Positions 17,828-24,521 of a DNA stretch of 37,787 nucleotides are shown piece after piece (position 1 is the first letter of the stretch; every line of letters starts with the position of its first letter). A program made the position numbers and the translations under genes. The notes below the pieces were generated by a model that was not told the DNA's origin, did not search any database, and saw only the letters and a list, made by a program, of their open reading frames with translations. Source of the stretch: Clostridium thermobutyricum (lineage in GTDB: Bacteria > Bacillota > Clostridia > Ch29); the NCBI GenBank assembly GCA_016841565.1, contig JAENYX010000025.1:2444-40230 (forward strand), in the 5' to 3' direction.

Positions 17828-17872
17828 TAGGGACATTTCGCAGCAAGGAATACCTGCGTTAGCAGCGCAGTC
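17828..17872 (-). other. Structured palindromic element between permease and adenine deaminase
   Basis: On the minus strand a 45-nt segment opens with GGGAC and closes with GTCCC. Inside are two CTGCG boxes and one CGCAG box, so the central CGCAG can pair with either the upstream or the downstream CTGCG. It could be a dispersed REP-like palindrome or part of a regulatory leader. It does not match a purine riboswitch core. Confidence 0.4.
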
Positions 17873-17880
17873 CCTTTCCG

Positions 17881-19176
17881 TTAAACAAAGTATATAAACC
17901 TTATCACAAAGAATATTCCCAGAATGAGCATAACCGGAGAAACATCCTTATATCTTCCTGTAACAAGCTTTATTACAACATAGGACAGTACACCCATAAC
18001 TAGACCTTCGGCTATGCTGTATGTCAATGGCATAAGTATTATGGTCAGGAAAGCCGGAATAGCTTCGGTATAATCCGACAGATCTATTCTAAGAACCGGC
18101 TCCATCATAAACAGCCCAACCAGTATAAGGGCCGGAGCTGTAGCTTGTCCCGGTATTGCCGCAACAATGGGCGAGAAGAACAGTGCCAGAATGAACAATA
18201 CTCCCGTTACCAGCGATGTAAGTCCGGTTTTTCCTCCTTCTGCAACCCCCGATGCGCTTTCCACATAGGTGGTAACAGTACTGGTTCCCACTGCCGCACC
18301 CGCTATTGTACCAACCGCGTCAACCGCAAGGGCCCTGTTGATCCTGGGGAGTTTTCCGTCCTTGTCCAGCATCTTTGCCTTGGAGGCTACGCCCACCAGG
18401 GTACCCATGGTGTCAAACAGGTCAACGAAGGTAAATGTAAATATTATAGGTATCAGACCAAAATTCAAAGCCGCTTTGAAATCCATCTTGAAAAGGATTG
18501 GTGAAAGGCTTGGCGGCGGGCTTACAAAACCTTCAGGCCACGGCACTATGCCAAACACCATACCCGCCAGCGAGGTGGCCAATATGCTGATGAGCAATGC
18601 TCCCCTGATACCCTTCGCCAGCAGCAGGCCTGCAACAACCAATCCAAATACCGCAAGAAGCACCTTGGGGTCATGAAAATTACCAAGGGCAACGTAGGTA
18701 TCGGGGTCCGCTACTACTATGCCTGCCTGGGTAAAACCAATAAAGGCTATAAACAGGCCAATTCCTACGCTTGTAGCAAGCTTCAGGTTCATAGGTATAG
18801 CATTGAACAGCGCTTCCCTGGCAGTGGTAAGAGTAAGCAAAAGGAAAATTACTCCGTTTATAAATACTGCAGCAAGGGCGGCCTGCCAGCTGATTCCCAT
18901 TCCCAGCACCACGCCAAAGGCAAAAAAGGCGTTAAGTCCCATACCGGGAGCCAGGGCAAATGGATAGTTGGCGTAAAGCGCCATAAAAATGGTAGCAAAG
19001 GCGCTGGCAATACAGGTGGCAGTTATAAGAGCTCCGAAATCCATTCCCGTTTCACCCAGTATGTATGGGTTCACCATAATTATGTAACCCATGGTCATAA
19101 ATGTGGTTATTCCTGCAATTACTTCGGTCTTAACATTGGTATTGTGTTCAGAAAGCTTGAAATACTTTTCTAACAC
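17881..19176 (-). CDS. AzgA-type purine permease (NCS2 superfamily; adenine / hypoxanthine / guanine)
   Basis: A 431-residue protein with about 12-13 membrane segments. It matches the AzgA/PbuG/PbuO branch: ITTFMTMGYIIMVNPYILG near the start, ALAPGMGLNAFFAFGVVLG, FVDLFDTMGTLVGVASKA and GTSTVTTYVESASGVAEGG. These are proton-coupled importers of adenine, hypoxanthine or guanine. GGAGG is followed by TATGATG and then GTG: the two ATG codons at 19182 and 19179 are too close (1 and 4 nt), while GTG at 19176 has 7-nt spacing and gives the typical start LEKYFKLSEHNT. No purine riboswitch core is visible in its 130-nt upstream region. It supplies bases for the adenine deaminase encoded next. Confidence 0.92.
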   Translation of the reverse strand: MLEKYFKLSEHNTNVKTEVIAGITTFMTMGYIIMVNPYILGETGMDFGALITATCIASAFATIFMALYANYPFALAPGMGLNAFFAFGVVLGMGISWQAALAAVFINGVIFLLLTLTTAREALFNAIPMNLKLATSVGIGLFIAFIGFTQAGIVVADPDTYVALGNFHDPKVLLAVFGLVVAGLLLAKGIRGALLISILATSLAGMVFGIVPWPEGFVSPPPSLSPILFKMDFKAALNFGLIPIIFTFTFVDLFDTMGTLVGVASKAKMLDKDGKLPRINRALAVDAVGTIAGAAVGTSTVTTYVESASGVAEGGKTGLTSLVTGVLFILALFFSPIVAAIPGQATAPALILVGLFMMEPVLRIDLSDYTEAIPAFLTIILMPLTYSIAEGLVMGVLSYVVIKLVTGRYKDVSPVMLILGIFFVIRFIYFV

Positions 19177-19314
19177 CATCATACCTCCTCATCTGAAATG
19201 TAATATATTAATAATTCCGAACGCCACACCATCATTATACAATAATAGTCCGTACTATTCCATACTTTTCTATTATTTTTGTCATATTGTTCAGTTTTTT
19301 GTTTATGACGGCTG

Positions 19315-19782
19315 TTATTTACCGTCTGCGTCCTGTTGGATATTGACCTCTTTGATACTCCCCAGACCGTCGATGTATACAACCCTGTCTATCATAGCGT
19401 TTCTTATCATTCTCCGGCACAAAAGACAGGGCTGCCCATCGGCAAAGGAGCCGTCATGCTCAAATCCGGCTATATATATGGTTGCTCCCTTCATCTTAAC
19501 CGGGTCGCCGTTTATTATGGCGTTTTGCTCGGCATGCACGGCAGCGCACAGCTCATATCGCTGGCCCTTTGGCACCTTCATTTCTTCCCTTACGCACCTG
19601 TCGGTATCTATACAGTTAGCTTCTCCTCTGGGGGAGCCGTTATACCCTGTGCTGACAATCACCCTGTCCCTTACAATCACTGCCCCGTAAAAGCGCCTGA
19701 GGCACGTCGACCTTTTTGACACAACCTGGGCAATCTCCAGGAAGTACTCGTCCCAGCCCGGCCTCTTTGCAATACTCCTCAA
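19315..19782 (-). CDS. dCMP deaminase-family zinc enzyme (ComEB-like)
   Basis: A 155-residue cytidine/deoxycytidylate deaminase-family protein. The zinc site is complete: HAEQNAI (His83, catalytic Glu85) and PCLLC (Cys119, Cys122). The N-terminal WDEYFLEIAQVVSKRSTC and the segment YNGSPRG are typical of deoxycytidylate deaminases, which make dUMP for thymidylate synthesis. The start is a TTG at 19782 with AGGAG 8 nt upstream; no ATG is available in frame near the expected start. It lies 138 nt upstream of the permease gene and on the same strand, and may be in the same transcription unit. Confidence 0.88.
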   Translation of the reverse strand: MRSIAKRPGWDEYFLEIAQVVSKRSTCLRRFYGAVIVRDRVIVSTGYNGSPRGEANCIDTDRCVREEMKVPKGQRYELCAAVHAEQNAIINGDPVKMKGATIYIAGFEHDGSFADGQPCLLCRRMIRNAMIDRVVYIDGLGSIKEVNIQQDADGK

Positions 19783-19932
19783 TTAAACCACTCCTCCACA
19801 GCTCATTGGTTTTTCTCTTGCTGTTTATCACGTATTTCAACATTTTTATTCAATATTCATCCTAATTTTAGCAATATTACACTCCATATTCAATCCCCGG
19901 CGTAATCCCACGCAGCAGCGGCTGCGGCATAC

Positions 19933-19968
19933 GATAAAGGACCTGCCGTTTCAGGCAGGTCCTTTATC
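19933..19968. terminator. Long hairpin terminator after the small helical-protein gene
   Basis: A perfect 15-bp inverted repeat (core AAAGGACCTGCC / GGCAGGTCCTTT) around a 6-nt loop. It overlaps the stop codon of the minus-strand gene at 19967. Short A/T flanks on both sides make it a plausible bidirectional terminator. Confidence 0.8.
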
Positions 19969-20170
19969 AGTGGATACCGTTCCTTGTATTATTTTCATAT
20001 TTGTCCAGCAGCTCTCTAATTCTCCTCGATTGGAGGCCTGTCTGCTCTGCGAACTCCTGAAAGGTTTCCTTTACCTCATTATCATCAACCTGTTTTGAAA
20101 ATGTCTCCAGATCCCTGACCCTTTCCTGTGAATCCAAGACCATTTTTAGCAGAACATCCCTGGTATTCAT
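19967..20170 (-). CDS. Small helical protein of unknown function
   Basis: About 67 residues, highly charged and predicted helical throughout (VLLKMVLDSQERVRDLETF, EVKETFQEFAEQTGL). No membrane segment, signal or cysteine is seen. It resembles half of a four-helix bundle, but I do not recognise the family. The ribosome binding site AGGAGG lies about 13 nt before the ATG at 20170, longer than usual. An ATT codon at 20176, also in frame, has the ideal distance, so the exact start is uncertain. The gene is flanked by a terminator and by the Nudix gene on the same strand. Confidence 0.65.
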   Translation of the reverse strand: MNTRDVLLKMVLDSQERVRDLETFSKQVDDNEVKETFQEFAEQTGLQSRRIRELLDKYENNTRNGIH

Positions 20171-20247
20171 TGAAATATAAACACCTCCTGACATTTGGCT
20201 GTTTATAATATTCTTCCGTGATTACAGTTCTAATATGTATTCAAATG

Positions 20248-20877
20248 TTATACCGTTGAATTGCCTTCATTCAGAATATCGGCCAGGTTTTTAAGGATTC
20301 TGGCAGTAATTCCCCATATAATACGTCGCTTATATGAATAGAAATAAACCGGGTATATACCTGATCTCCAGTTATATTCCGTTCCATTGGGTATCAGCCC
20401 AAAGGGAAACTCCCGGGGGATTTCAAATTTAGTTCCCACCTGATAGCATTGGGGCCGGGTACTCAAAAAAAAGTCAAGCGGTACCGTAAATACTTCCTCC
20501 ACTTCGTTGGGGGCACCCTTAATATGGCTCAAATACGCCTGCTCTATGATTCCCACAAAGGGATAGATTGTATTGTTAAAGGGCGTGACAAGATAATCCA
20601 ACGGGCCCAGCACTGATATTCCGGCCTTTGGTATGGACAATTCCTCGGATGTCTCCCTGACAGCCGCTTCCACCGGTGTTTCACCCTCCTCTTTCATTCC
20701 TCCGGGCAGGCTTATCTCACCGGGCTGTCTTCTGAGGGTGGAAGCTCTTATCTCCAGCAGCATATGGTATCCCTCAGCAGTTTCAATTAGCGGAGCCATC
20801 ACGCCAAATACCTGATATTTCCCCTCGGGCCGGGGTATCCTATTCTTTATAAGTCTCATTATTTTTTCAGCCTTCAT
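20248..20877 (-). CDS. Nudix hydrolase, CoA pyrophosphatase-like
   Basis: A 209-residue Nudix protein. The Nudix box occupies residues 60-82 (GMKEEGETPVEAAVRETSEE) and binds the metal ions. Before it stands LLEIRASTLRRQPGEISLPG, the arrangement found in the NudL / CoA-diphosphatase subfamily, which splits coenzyme A or related dinucleotides into 3',5'-ADP-type and phosphopantetheine-type products. The C-terminal half is of normal length for that subfamily. GGAGGG lies 6 nt before the ATG at 20877. It is followed after 77 nt by the small helical-protein gene and may be co-transcribed with it. The specific substrate is inferred from subfamily only. Confidence 0.88.
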   Translation of the reverse strand: MKAEKIMRLIKNRIPRPEGKYQVFGVMAPLIETAEGYHMLLEIRASTLRRQPGEISLPGGMKEEGETPVEAAVRETSEELSIPKAGISVLGPLDYLVTPFNNTIYPFVGIIEQAYLSHIKGAPNEVEEVFTVPLDFFLSTRPQCYQVGTKFEIPREFPFGLIPNGTEYNWRSGIYPVYFYSYKRRIIWGITARILKNLADILNEGNSTV

Positions 20878-21028
20878 TATATTCCCTCCCTATACCTCCA
20901 TACTATTATACACCATCTAAATCTATTCTTAGCAAACAGGACAGGATGTGTTAAACGGTACAATTTGGGCATATATATAATTAGGAGGATTTCATCTGCA
21001 AAAATATTCAAAAGCTATTAAACCTTTC

Positions 21029-21057
21029 TTGAAATGGCATAATATTTGTGTTATAAT
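21029..21057 (+). promoter_or_regulatory. Strong sigma-A promoter of the riboswitch transcript
   Basis: TTGAAA (21029-21034), a spacer of exactly 17 bp and a perfect TATAAT (21052-21057). Transcription would start near 21064, giving a leader of about 430 nt before the acetyltransferase gene. A weaker candidate, TTGGCT-16-TATCCT at 21294-21321, lies just before the riboswitch. Confidence 0.75.
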
Positions 21058-21063
21058 ATAGCA

Positions 21064-21226
21064 CAGCTTTAAAATCGATTCCCATCAATTTAATCTATTG
21101 GTAAAAGAAGCATTTATGCAGTTTCCCAGGTAAGTCTCGGCATTACTTAGGACTCATTTCAAAGACACATGTGCGAGTCTTCCGCTATCTGGCAACACGA
21201 GACAGGATCAAATATTCACTGCTGTC
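21064..21226 (+). ncRNA. Unclassified structured leader or small RNA
   Basis: Downstream of the promoter a nested set of complementary segments is visible. GTCTCG (21134) pairs with CGAGAC (21198), enclosing GGACTC (21150) with a bulged GAGTC..CC partner (21175-21183) and a CACATGTG palindrome. GACAG (21201) can instead pair with CTGTC (21222), and ACAGC near the 5' end with GCTGT near 21221. This could be a second sensor domain, a 6S-like RNA or a fortuitous fold. It matches no aptamer core I know. Confidence 0.35.
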
Positions 21227-21321
21227 GCCAAATATATACATTTATGTATATTAATTGTCATTAATATACATAGTTTCCTTTAATTTGCATAAATTGGCTG
21301 TTTATGGTATTTCGTTATCCT

Positions 21322-21436
21322 AATCGCTGAATTCCCTTATGGGAAACGGGGGAACCAATGTATGGGGTGAATCCTGCTTTCAAAGGGGTAGGGCCATTCT
21401 CTTTCGGTCCGAATCCGTCAGCTAACCTCGTAAGCG
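21322..21436 (+). promoter_or_regulatory. Cyclic-di-AMP riboswitch (ydaO/yuaA class)
   Basis: The conserved blocks of the ydaO motif appear in order with little change: AATCGCT at the 5' end, AACGGGGGAACCAAT, GGGGTGAATCC, GGTAGGGCC, GGTCCGAATCCGTCAGCTAA and CCTCGTAAGCG closing the outer stem. The class binds cyclic di-AMP and usually turns expression off when the signal is high, controlling cell-wall hydrolases and potassium or osmolyte genes. Here a further hairpin follows (GGAAAGAGGG / CCCTCTTCC, 21438-21475), not followed by a T-run, so control may act on translation or by a different terminator fold. The acetyltransferase gene starts 58 nt downstream. Confidence 0.95.
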
Positions 21437-21493
21437 TGGAAAGAGGGCATAGTGTTCCCTCTTCCGCAAAAATCAATGAAAGGGGAATAAACT

Positions 21494-22123
21494 ATGGAAC
21501 AATTAAACACCGGTGCAATAACCCGCACGCTAGACAAACACTCTCTTGCAGACAGCATTTGCGTCAGAAAAGCCATCCCTGAAGACGTCAACGAGATATA
21601 CAGAATTGCTGCAACCGTTGGGCATAAAACCAAAGATTCCAATCATGGTTTTCTTATCGATGACTATAAGTCCGGCCCTTCAAAGTACAAGGAAATGTTT
21701 CTGTCAAACATATTCGAACTTGACTACTTCTATGTAGCATATACAGCGCAAAAACCAATAGCTTTTTTGATGGCCTATACAAAAGCACAGTGGCTCAAGT
21801 ACAACCCCGACTGGCTTAATGAGATTTTTTGGCATCCCCATTTCAATAAGAGGTATACCGGTAAATTCGCGCTTGTAGACAAAACGGCGGTATGTTCAGG
21901 CCTGACGGGTATGGGTATAGGAAGCAAGCTTTATGAGCGACTCATAAGCGATATAACCTCAAAGGGTATAAGAAACATCTTCGCAGAAACAATAGTAAAT
22001 CCGGTCCCGAATTTTGCTTCACTGCAGTTCAGGAAAAAGCAGAAATACCAGCTGGCAGGGGTTAGGTATGAAGAGTACAACGGCGACATTCTGACAGATA
22101 TGATATATCACAAGAGAGTTTAG
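21494..22123 (+). CDS. GNAT-family N-acetyltransferase controlled by a c-di-AMP riboswitch
   Basis: A 209-residue single-domain GNAT protein (core from about residue 23, starting ICVRKAIPEDVNEIYRIA). The acetyl-CoA-binding turn is visible as GLTGMGIGSKLYERL, followed by IRNIFAETIVNPVPNFAS. Substrate unknown. AAAGGGG lies 8 nt before the ATG at 21494. The long leader carries the c-di-AMP riboswitch, whose known targets deal with osmotic balance and the cell wall. An osmolyte-making acetyltransferase (such as the one making N-acetyl-beta-lysine) or a wall- or protein-modifying enzyme is therefore possible; this is inference. The gene stands alone and ends in a terminator. Confidence 0.85.
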   Translation: MEQLNTGAITRTLDKHSLADSICVRKAIPEDVNEIYRIAATVGHKTKDSNHGFLIDDYKSGPSKYKEMFLSNIFELDYFYVAYTAQKPIAFLMAYTKAQWLKYNPDWLNEIFWHPHFNKRYTGKFALVDKTAVCSGLTGMGIGSKLYERLISDITSKGIRNIFAETIVNPVPNFASLQFRKKQKYQLAGVRYEEYNGDILTDMIYHKRV

Positions 22124-22135
22124 ACAGCTTAGTCT

Positions 22136-22167
22136 CAGAGGCGATGACATTGTGTCATCAGCCTCTG
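22136..22167. terminator. Hairpin terminator between convergent genes
   Basis: CAGAGGC plus GATGAC pair with GTCATC plus GCCTCTG (one bulged A) around a 5-nt loop. Short T-rich tails on both sides. It separates the acetyltransferase (plus) and guanylate-kinase-like (minus) genes. Confidence 0.8.
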
Positions 22168-22197
22168 ATTTGTGTATGTTGTAAATCCCATCCCGGA

Positions 22198-22737
22198 CTA
22201 TTTCCCGATTGCATTTTCATTCCTCTCCAGCAGCAGTATTTCCCTCACGGCCTCATGCATGTCTATATTATCAATTACAAGATGAGCCTGCTCTCTAATC
22301 CCGGGCTGCTCAAATTTCTCTCTGTCCTTTCGTACTCTCATGTCAACTTCGGCAGGGCTGTCCCCCCTGTCCAGCATCCTCTTTATCCTTATATGCTCCG
22401 GAACCTGCAGATATACAATCCTGACATCCTCCGGGAACATGGTCTTTAGCTTTTTTGCTCCTTGAGTTTCGAGAACGGCAATCCCTCTCATATTGTCGGT
22501 CTTTTTCAAACCGTAGAAATTACCCGAATATTCCACCCATTCTACCAATTGGTTCTCTTTCCTCATCCGATTGAATTCGGTAGCCGTCACAAACATGTAA
22601 TCCACACCATCTACCTCCCCCGGCCTTTTTGGCCTGGTGGTGACGTTCTTTAGGGTGGGTATACCGTACTCATCGCTCAATATCCGTCTTATGGTGGTTT
22701 TTCCGGAGCCGGAAGGGCCGGTAATGACTATTATCAT
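22198..22737 (-). CDS. Guanylate kinase-like P-loop protein
   Basis: A 179-residue protein with a Walker A motif GPSGSGKTT at residues 7-15 and the guanylate-kinase GMP-binding region TTRPKRPGEVDGVDYMFV followed by EYSGNFYGL. The lid and C-terminal part (RMLDRGDSPAEVDMRVRKD) also fit. Guanylate kinases phosphorylate GMP to GDP. This protein is about 20-25 residues shorter than typical Gmk and may be a paralogue with another role; the main gmk usually sits near rpoZ and dfp, which are not here. GGTGAG lies 3 nt before the ATG, so the start is acceptable but not strong. The first 20 bases of the gene and 120 bases upstream are duplicated at 25851-25993. Confidence 0.82.
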   Translation of the reverse strand: MIIVITGPSGSGKTTIRRILSDEYGIPTLKNVTTRPKRPGEVDGVDYMFVTATEFNRMRKENQLVEWVEYSGNFYGLKKTDNMRGIAVLETQGAKKLKTMFPEDVRIVYLQVPEHIRIKRMLDRGDSPAEVDMRVRKDREKFEQPGIREQAHLVIDNIDMHEAVREILLLERNENAIGK

Positions 22738-22860
22738 ATACTCACCGCCGTATTCTTGTATTAGTTCGATTATATCAGAGGGGGGATTTTTACGAAAGGT
22801 AAGTCATCATAAACGCTTTTTCAGTATGAATTGACTACAAACAATGACGCATAGTAAGAA
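22718..22860. repeat. Direct repeat A, copy 1 (includes the 5' end of the guanylate-kinase-like gene)
   Basis: A 143-bp segment repeated at 25851-25993 in the same orientation with about 10 differences (93 percent identity by eye). It covers the first codons of the minus-strand kinase gene and its upstream region. The two copies frame the 3-kb restriction and DUF998 segment. Confidence 0.95.
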
Positions 22861-22874
22861 TTTCATTCCTTTAT

Positions 22875-22947
22875 TTGTCATTCTGAGGGCGTAGCCCGAA
22901 GAATCTTGCTTGGAGATAGATCCTTCGCTATCGCTCAGGATGACAAA
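22875..22947. repeat. Short palindromic MITE-like element
   Basis: Ends TTTGTCATTCTGAG and CTCAGGATGACAAA are inverted repeats (13 of 14 positions). The interior has a second small palindrome (GGGCGTAGCCC). It looks like a widely dispersed bacterial intergenic repeat and lies between repeats A1 and B1. Confidence 0.75.
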
Positions 22948-22978
22948 ATACTAGTTGCACATTTCTCTACCAATATAA

Positions 22979-23098
22979 ACCAATACACACCCAAATCATA
23001 TGCTTTTATAATACGCGTCAGAACGCCGCGACTATTGCATGTGGTTTTGGAAAACGTCTGGCATATGCAATGCCCACCAGCCTTAGATAACTCCTATC
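22979..23098. repeat. Direct repeat B, copy 1
   Basis: About 120 bp shared with 26538-26656 in the same orientation. The first 85 bp are nearly identical; the part around 23065-23085 differs and the last 18 bp agree again. No open frame spans it. It contains palindromic parts and lies just past the stop codon of the HNH gene. Confidence 0.93.
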
Positions 23099-23195
23099 AT
23101 AGTCTGATGGATGTGGGCAAGTTGACCTCTTGACCTTGCTCCAGAGCCTTTCTCCTTGCTGTGCCCTTTATGCGGGTACTTTGTTATTCTATGTA

Positions 23196-24068
23196 TCAAC
23201 CCACATGATATCTGGCTGGCCCTCGAAAGACTTCACGAATATGCCAATTAACAAATGAATTCTTGGGATAATATTCAGGGCGAATTGGAGTACGTAGCTC
23301 ATTTCCATGATAACGCATTAACCACTCTTCGAACCCATTTGTTCCATGTGCTCCTTCAGCTACCATGAGTTGATTAGATGTGGTTATTGTAAACGCACCC
23401 CGGTCAAATAGTTTATGGTGCATTGCGCACAATGCTACCCCATTCTCTTCAGAATCTGGCCCTCCTGCTTGATGCCATTTTATATGTGCAGCTTCTACGG
23501 CAATTAAATTATTCCCTAGCCTAACGTTGAAACCGCATACTGCACAACTATGCTCGTATGCACGCAAGATTCTTTCTCGGAATTTTGGATCTCTAACTCT
23601 GCTAGTTCCCATATCAAATACTAGCCCAACAGAGTTCAGGATGTCCTCATGAATGGAATCAGGAAAATGATTATGCAAAACAATTTCTGCAATTTCACGG
23701 ATTAGTTTATCATTGCCAATTAACATTGAATACACATCTTCATTGAAGCCGCCTACTACCTGATGATTTAATAACCATCCATCCTTTATCTCGTCTCTTT
23801 CAACAGATGTATTCAATTCCCATATACCATCATTAATCAGTCGGACAAATGGTTGCTCGGGGTGATAAGATCGTCTGACAGGTCCAAACTCAATTAATAA
23901 ATCTTTCAAAGTCCCTCTTACTTCTTCATAAGGTAGAAAACGCTTTTTTCTACTTTGCAATTCTCCAAGAGCTAATAAAATGAGCAGGGGTTTATGGGGT
24001 GCTCTCTCCTCACCCCTTTTCCATATGCTAAGATTGTTAACTTTCTCTTTCATCTGTGATAAATCCAT
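23196..24068 (-). CDS. Phosphorothioate-DNA-binding HNH restriction endonuclease (type IV, ScoMcrA-like)
   Basis: A 290-residue two-domain protein. Residues 1-140 match the sulfur-binding domain of phosphorothioate-dependent type IV enzymes: HKPLLILLALGELQ at 25-38, LLIEFGPVRRSYHPEQPFVR at 57-76 and LINDGIWEL. Residues 170-225 form an HNH nuclease with a zinc-type pair Cys175/Cys178, EAAHI (His195), NGVALCAMHHKLFDRG (Asn209, His217/218). Such enzymes cut DNA whose backbone carries sulfur put in by Dnd-type systems, and defend against foreign modified DNA. No dnd or ssp genes are nearby. GAAGG lies 8 nt before the ATG at 24068. It sits in a repeat-rich island next to an intron relic, so horizontal acquisition is likely. 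Confidence 0.85.
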   Translation of the reverse strand: MDLSQMKEKVNNLSIWKRGEERAPHKPLLILLALGELQSRKKRFLPYEEVRGTLKDLLIEFGPVRRSYHPEQPFVRLINDGIWELNTSVERDEIKDGWLLNHQVVGGFNEDVYSMLIGNDKLIREIAEIVLHNHFPDSIHEDILNSVGLVFDMGTSRVRDPKFRERILRAYEHSCAVCGFNVRLGNNLIAVEAAHIKWHQAGGPDSEENGVALCAMHHKLFDRGAFTITTSNQLMVAEGAHGTNGFEEWLMRYHGNELRTPIRPEYYPKNSFVNWHIREVFRGPARYHVG

Positions 24069-24099
24069 TAGTTCACCTTCTTAAATCTGATATGCTGCA

Positions 24100-24351
24100 G
24101 TCACGATAGACGCGCCGGTTACCCGGGGCACCCCGCGCAGATCCCGGTGGCGGAACTACCGCATCGGGCTCTTCTTACAAGGCTGAATGTGCTTCAGGAG
24201 TTACGGTCCTTCCTATGGCCTATATGGTTCTCTGTGTACACTTCACCTAACTGTTTCCAGTTTCGGCGCAACACTCGATATGGGTAGCTGGTTAGACCTT
24301 ACCCAGTAAGGACTTTCACCTTACAAGAACTGCCAAGCTTGCTTGGCGCAC
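24100..24351 (-). mobile_element. Group II intron relic without its reverse transcriptase
   Basis: On the minus strand the segment starts GTGCGCC, a group II intron 5' end, and continues with domain I-like sequence (TATCGAG, CGAAACTGGAAACAGTTAG, GTGAAGT). A 34-nt hairpin at 24138-24171 (GAGCCCGATGCGG ... CCGGGATCTG) has the size, AGC triad and bulged form of catalytic domain V, followed by a domain VI-like stem and a 3' end CTATCGTGAC. The part between domain I and domain V, where the maturase gene would be, is missing, so the element is an internally deleted remnant about 250 nt long. It begins right after the GTTA end of the attC-like palindrome. Confidence 0.6.
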
Positions 24352-24446
24352 TAACGTTCCGCGAGTACCCGAAGTTGCGACCGCAGGGAGCAATTTGGGC
24401 GGAGCGAAGTGTAGCCGGGTACTCGCTGTTAAGTGTAGTGCCCGAT
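24352..24446 (-). repeat. attC-like palindrome downstream of the DUF998 gene
   Basis: Read on the minus strand: CACTTAAC (fits RYYYAAC), a short spacer, arms GCGAGTACCCG and CGGGTACTCGC (11 bp, 24361-24371 and 24416-24426) around 44 structured bases, then GGAAC and GTTA. The layout resembles an integron attC site, with outer core boxes, inner arms and an asymmetric spacer. The last bases of the right core box would lie beyond the intron relic, which begins immediately after GTTA. Confidence 0.5.
24428..24446. repeat. Inverted repeat flanking the DUF998 unit, left copy
   Basis: GTTAAGTGTAGTGCCCGAT. Its inverted partner is at 25305-25323; they match at 17 of 19 positions and bracket the DUF998 gene. 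The outer bases double as core boxes of the attC-like site. Confidence 0.85.
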
Positions 24447-24521
24447 TCTTTGTGTCGAGGCCCCAAATGTATACGGATGTGCTTTAAGTTATTAGCATTT
24501 TTCATAAGGAAAAACTCTCCT

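Noticed and set aside
19183..19314. Purine riboswitch before the purine permease
   Set aside because: Looked for because of the gene function, but the conserved three-way-junction core was not found here or in 17705-17880.
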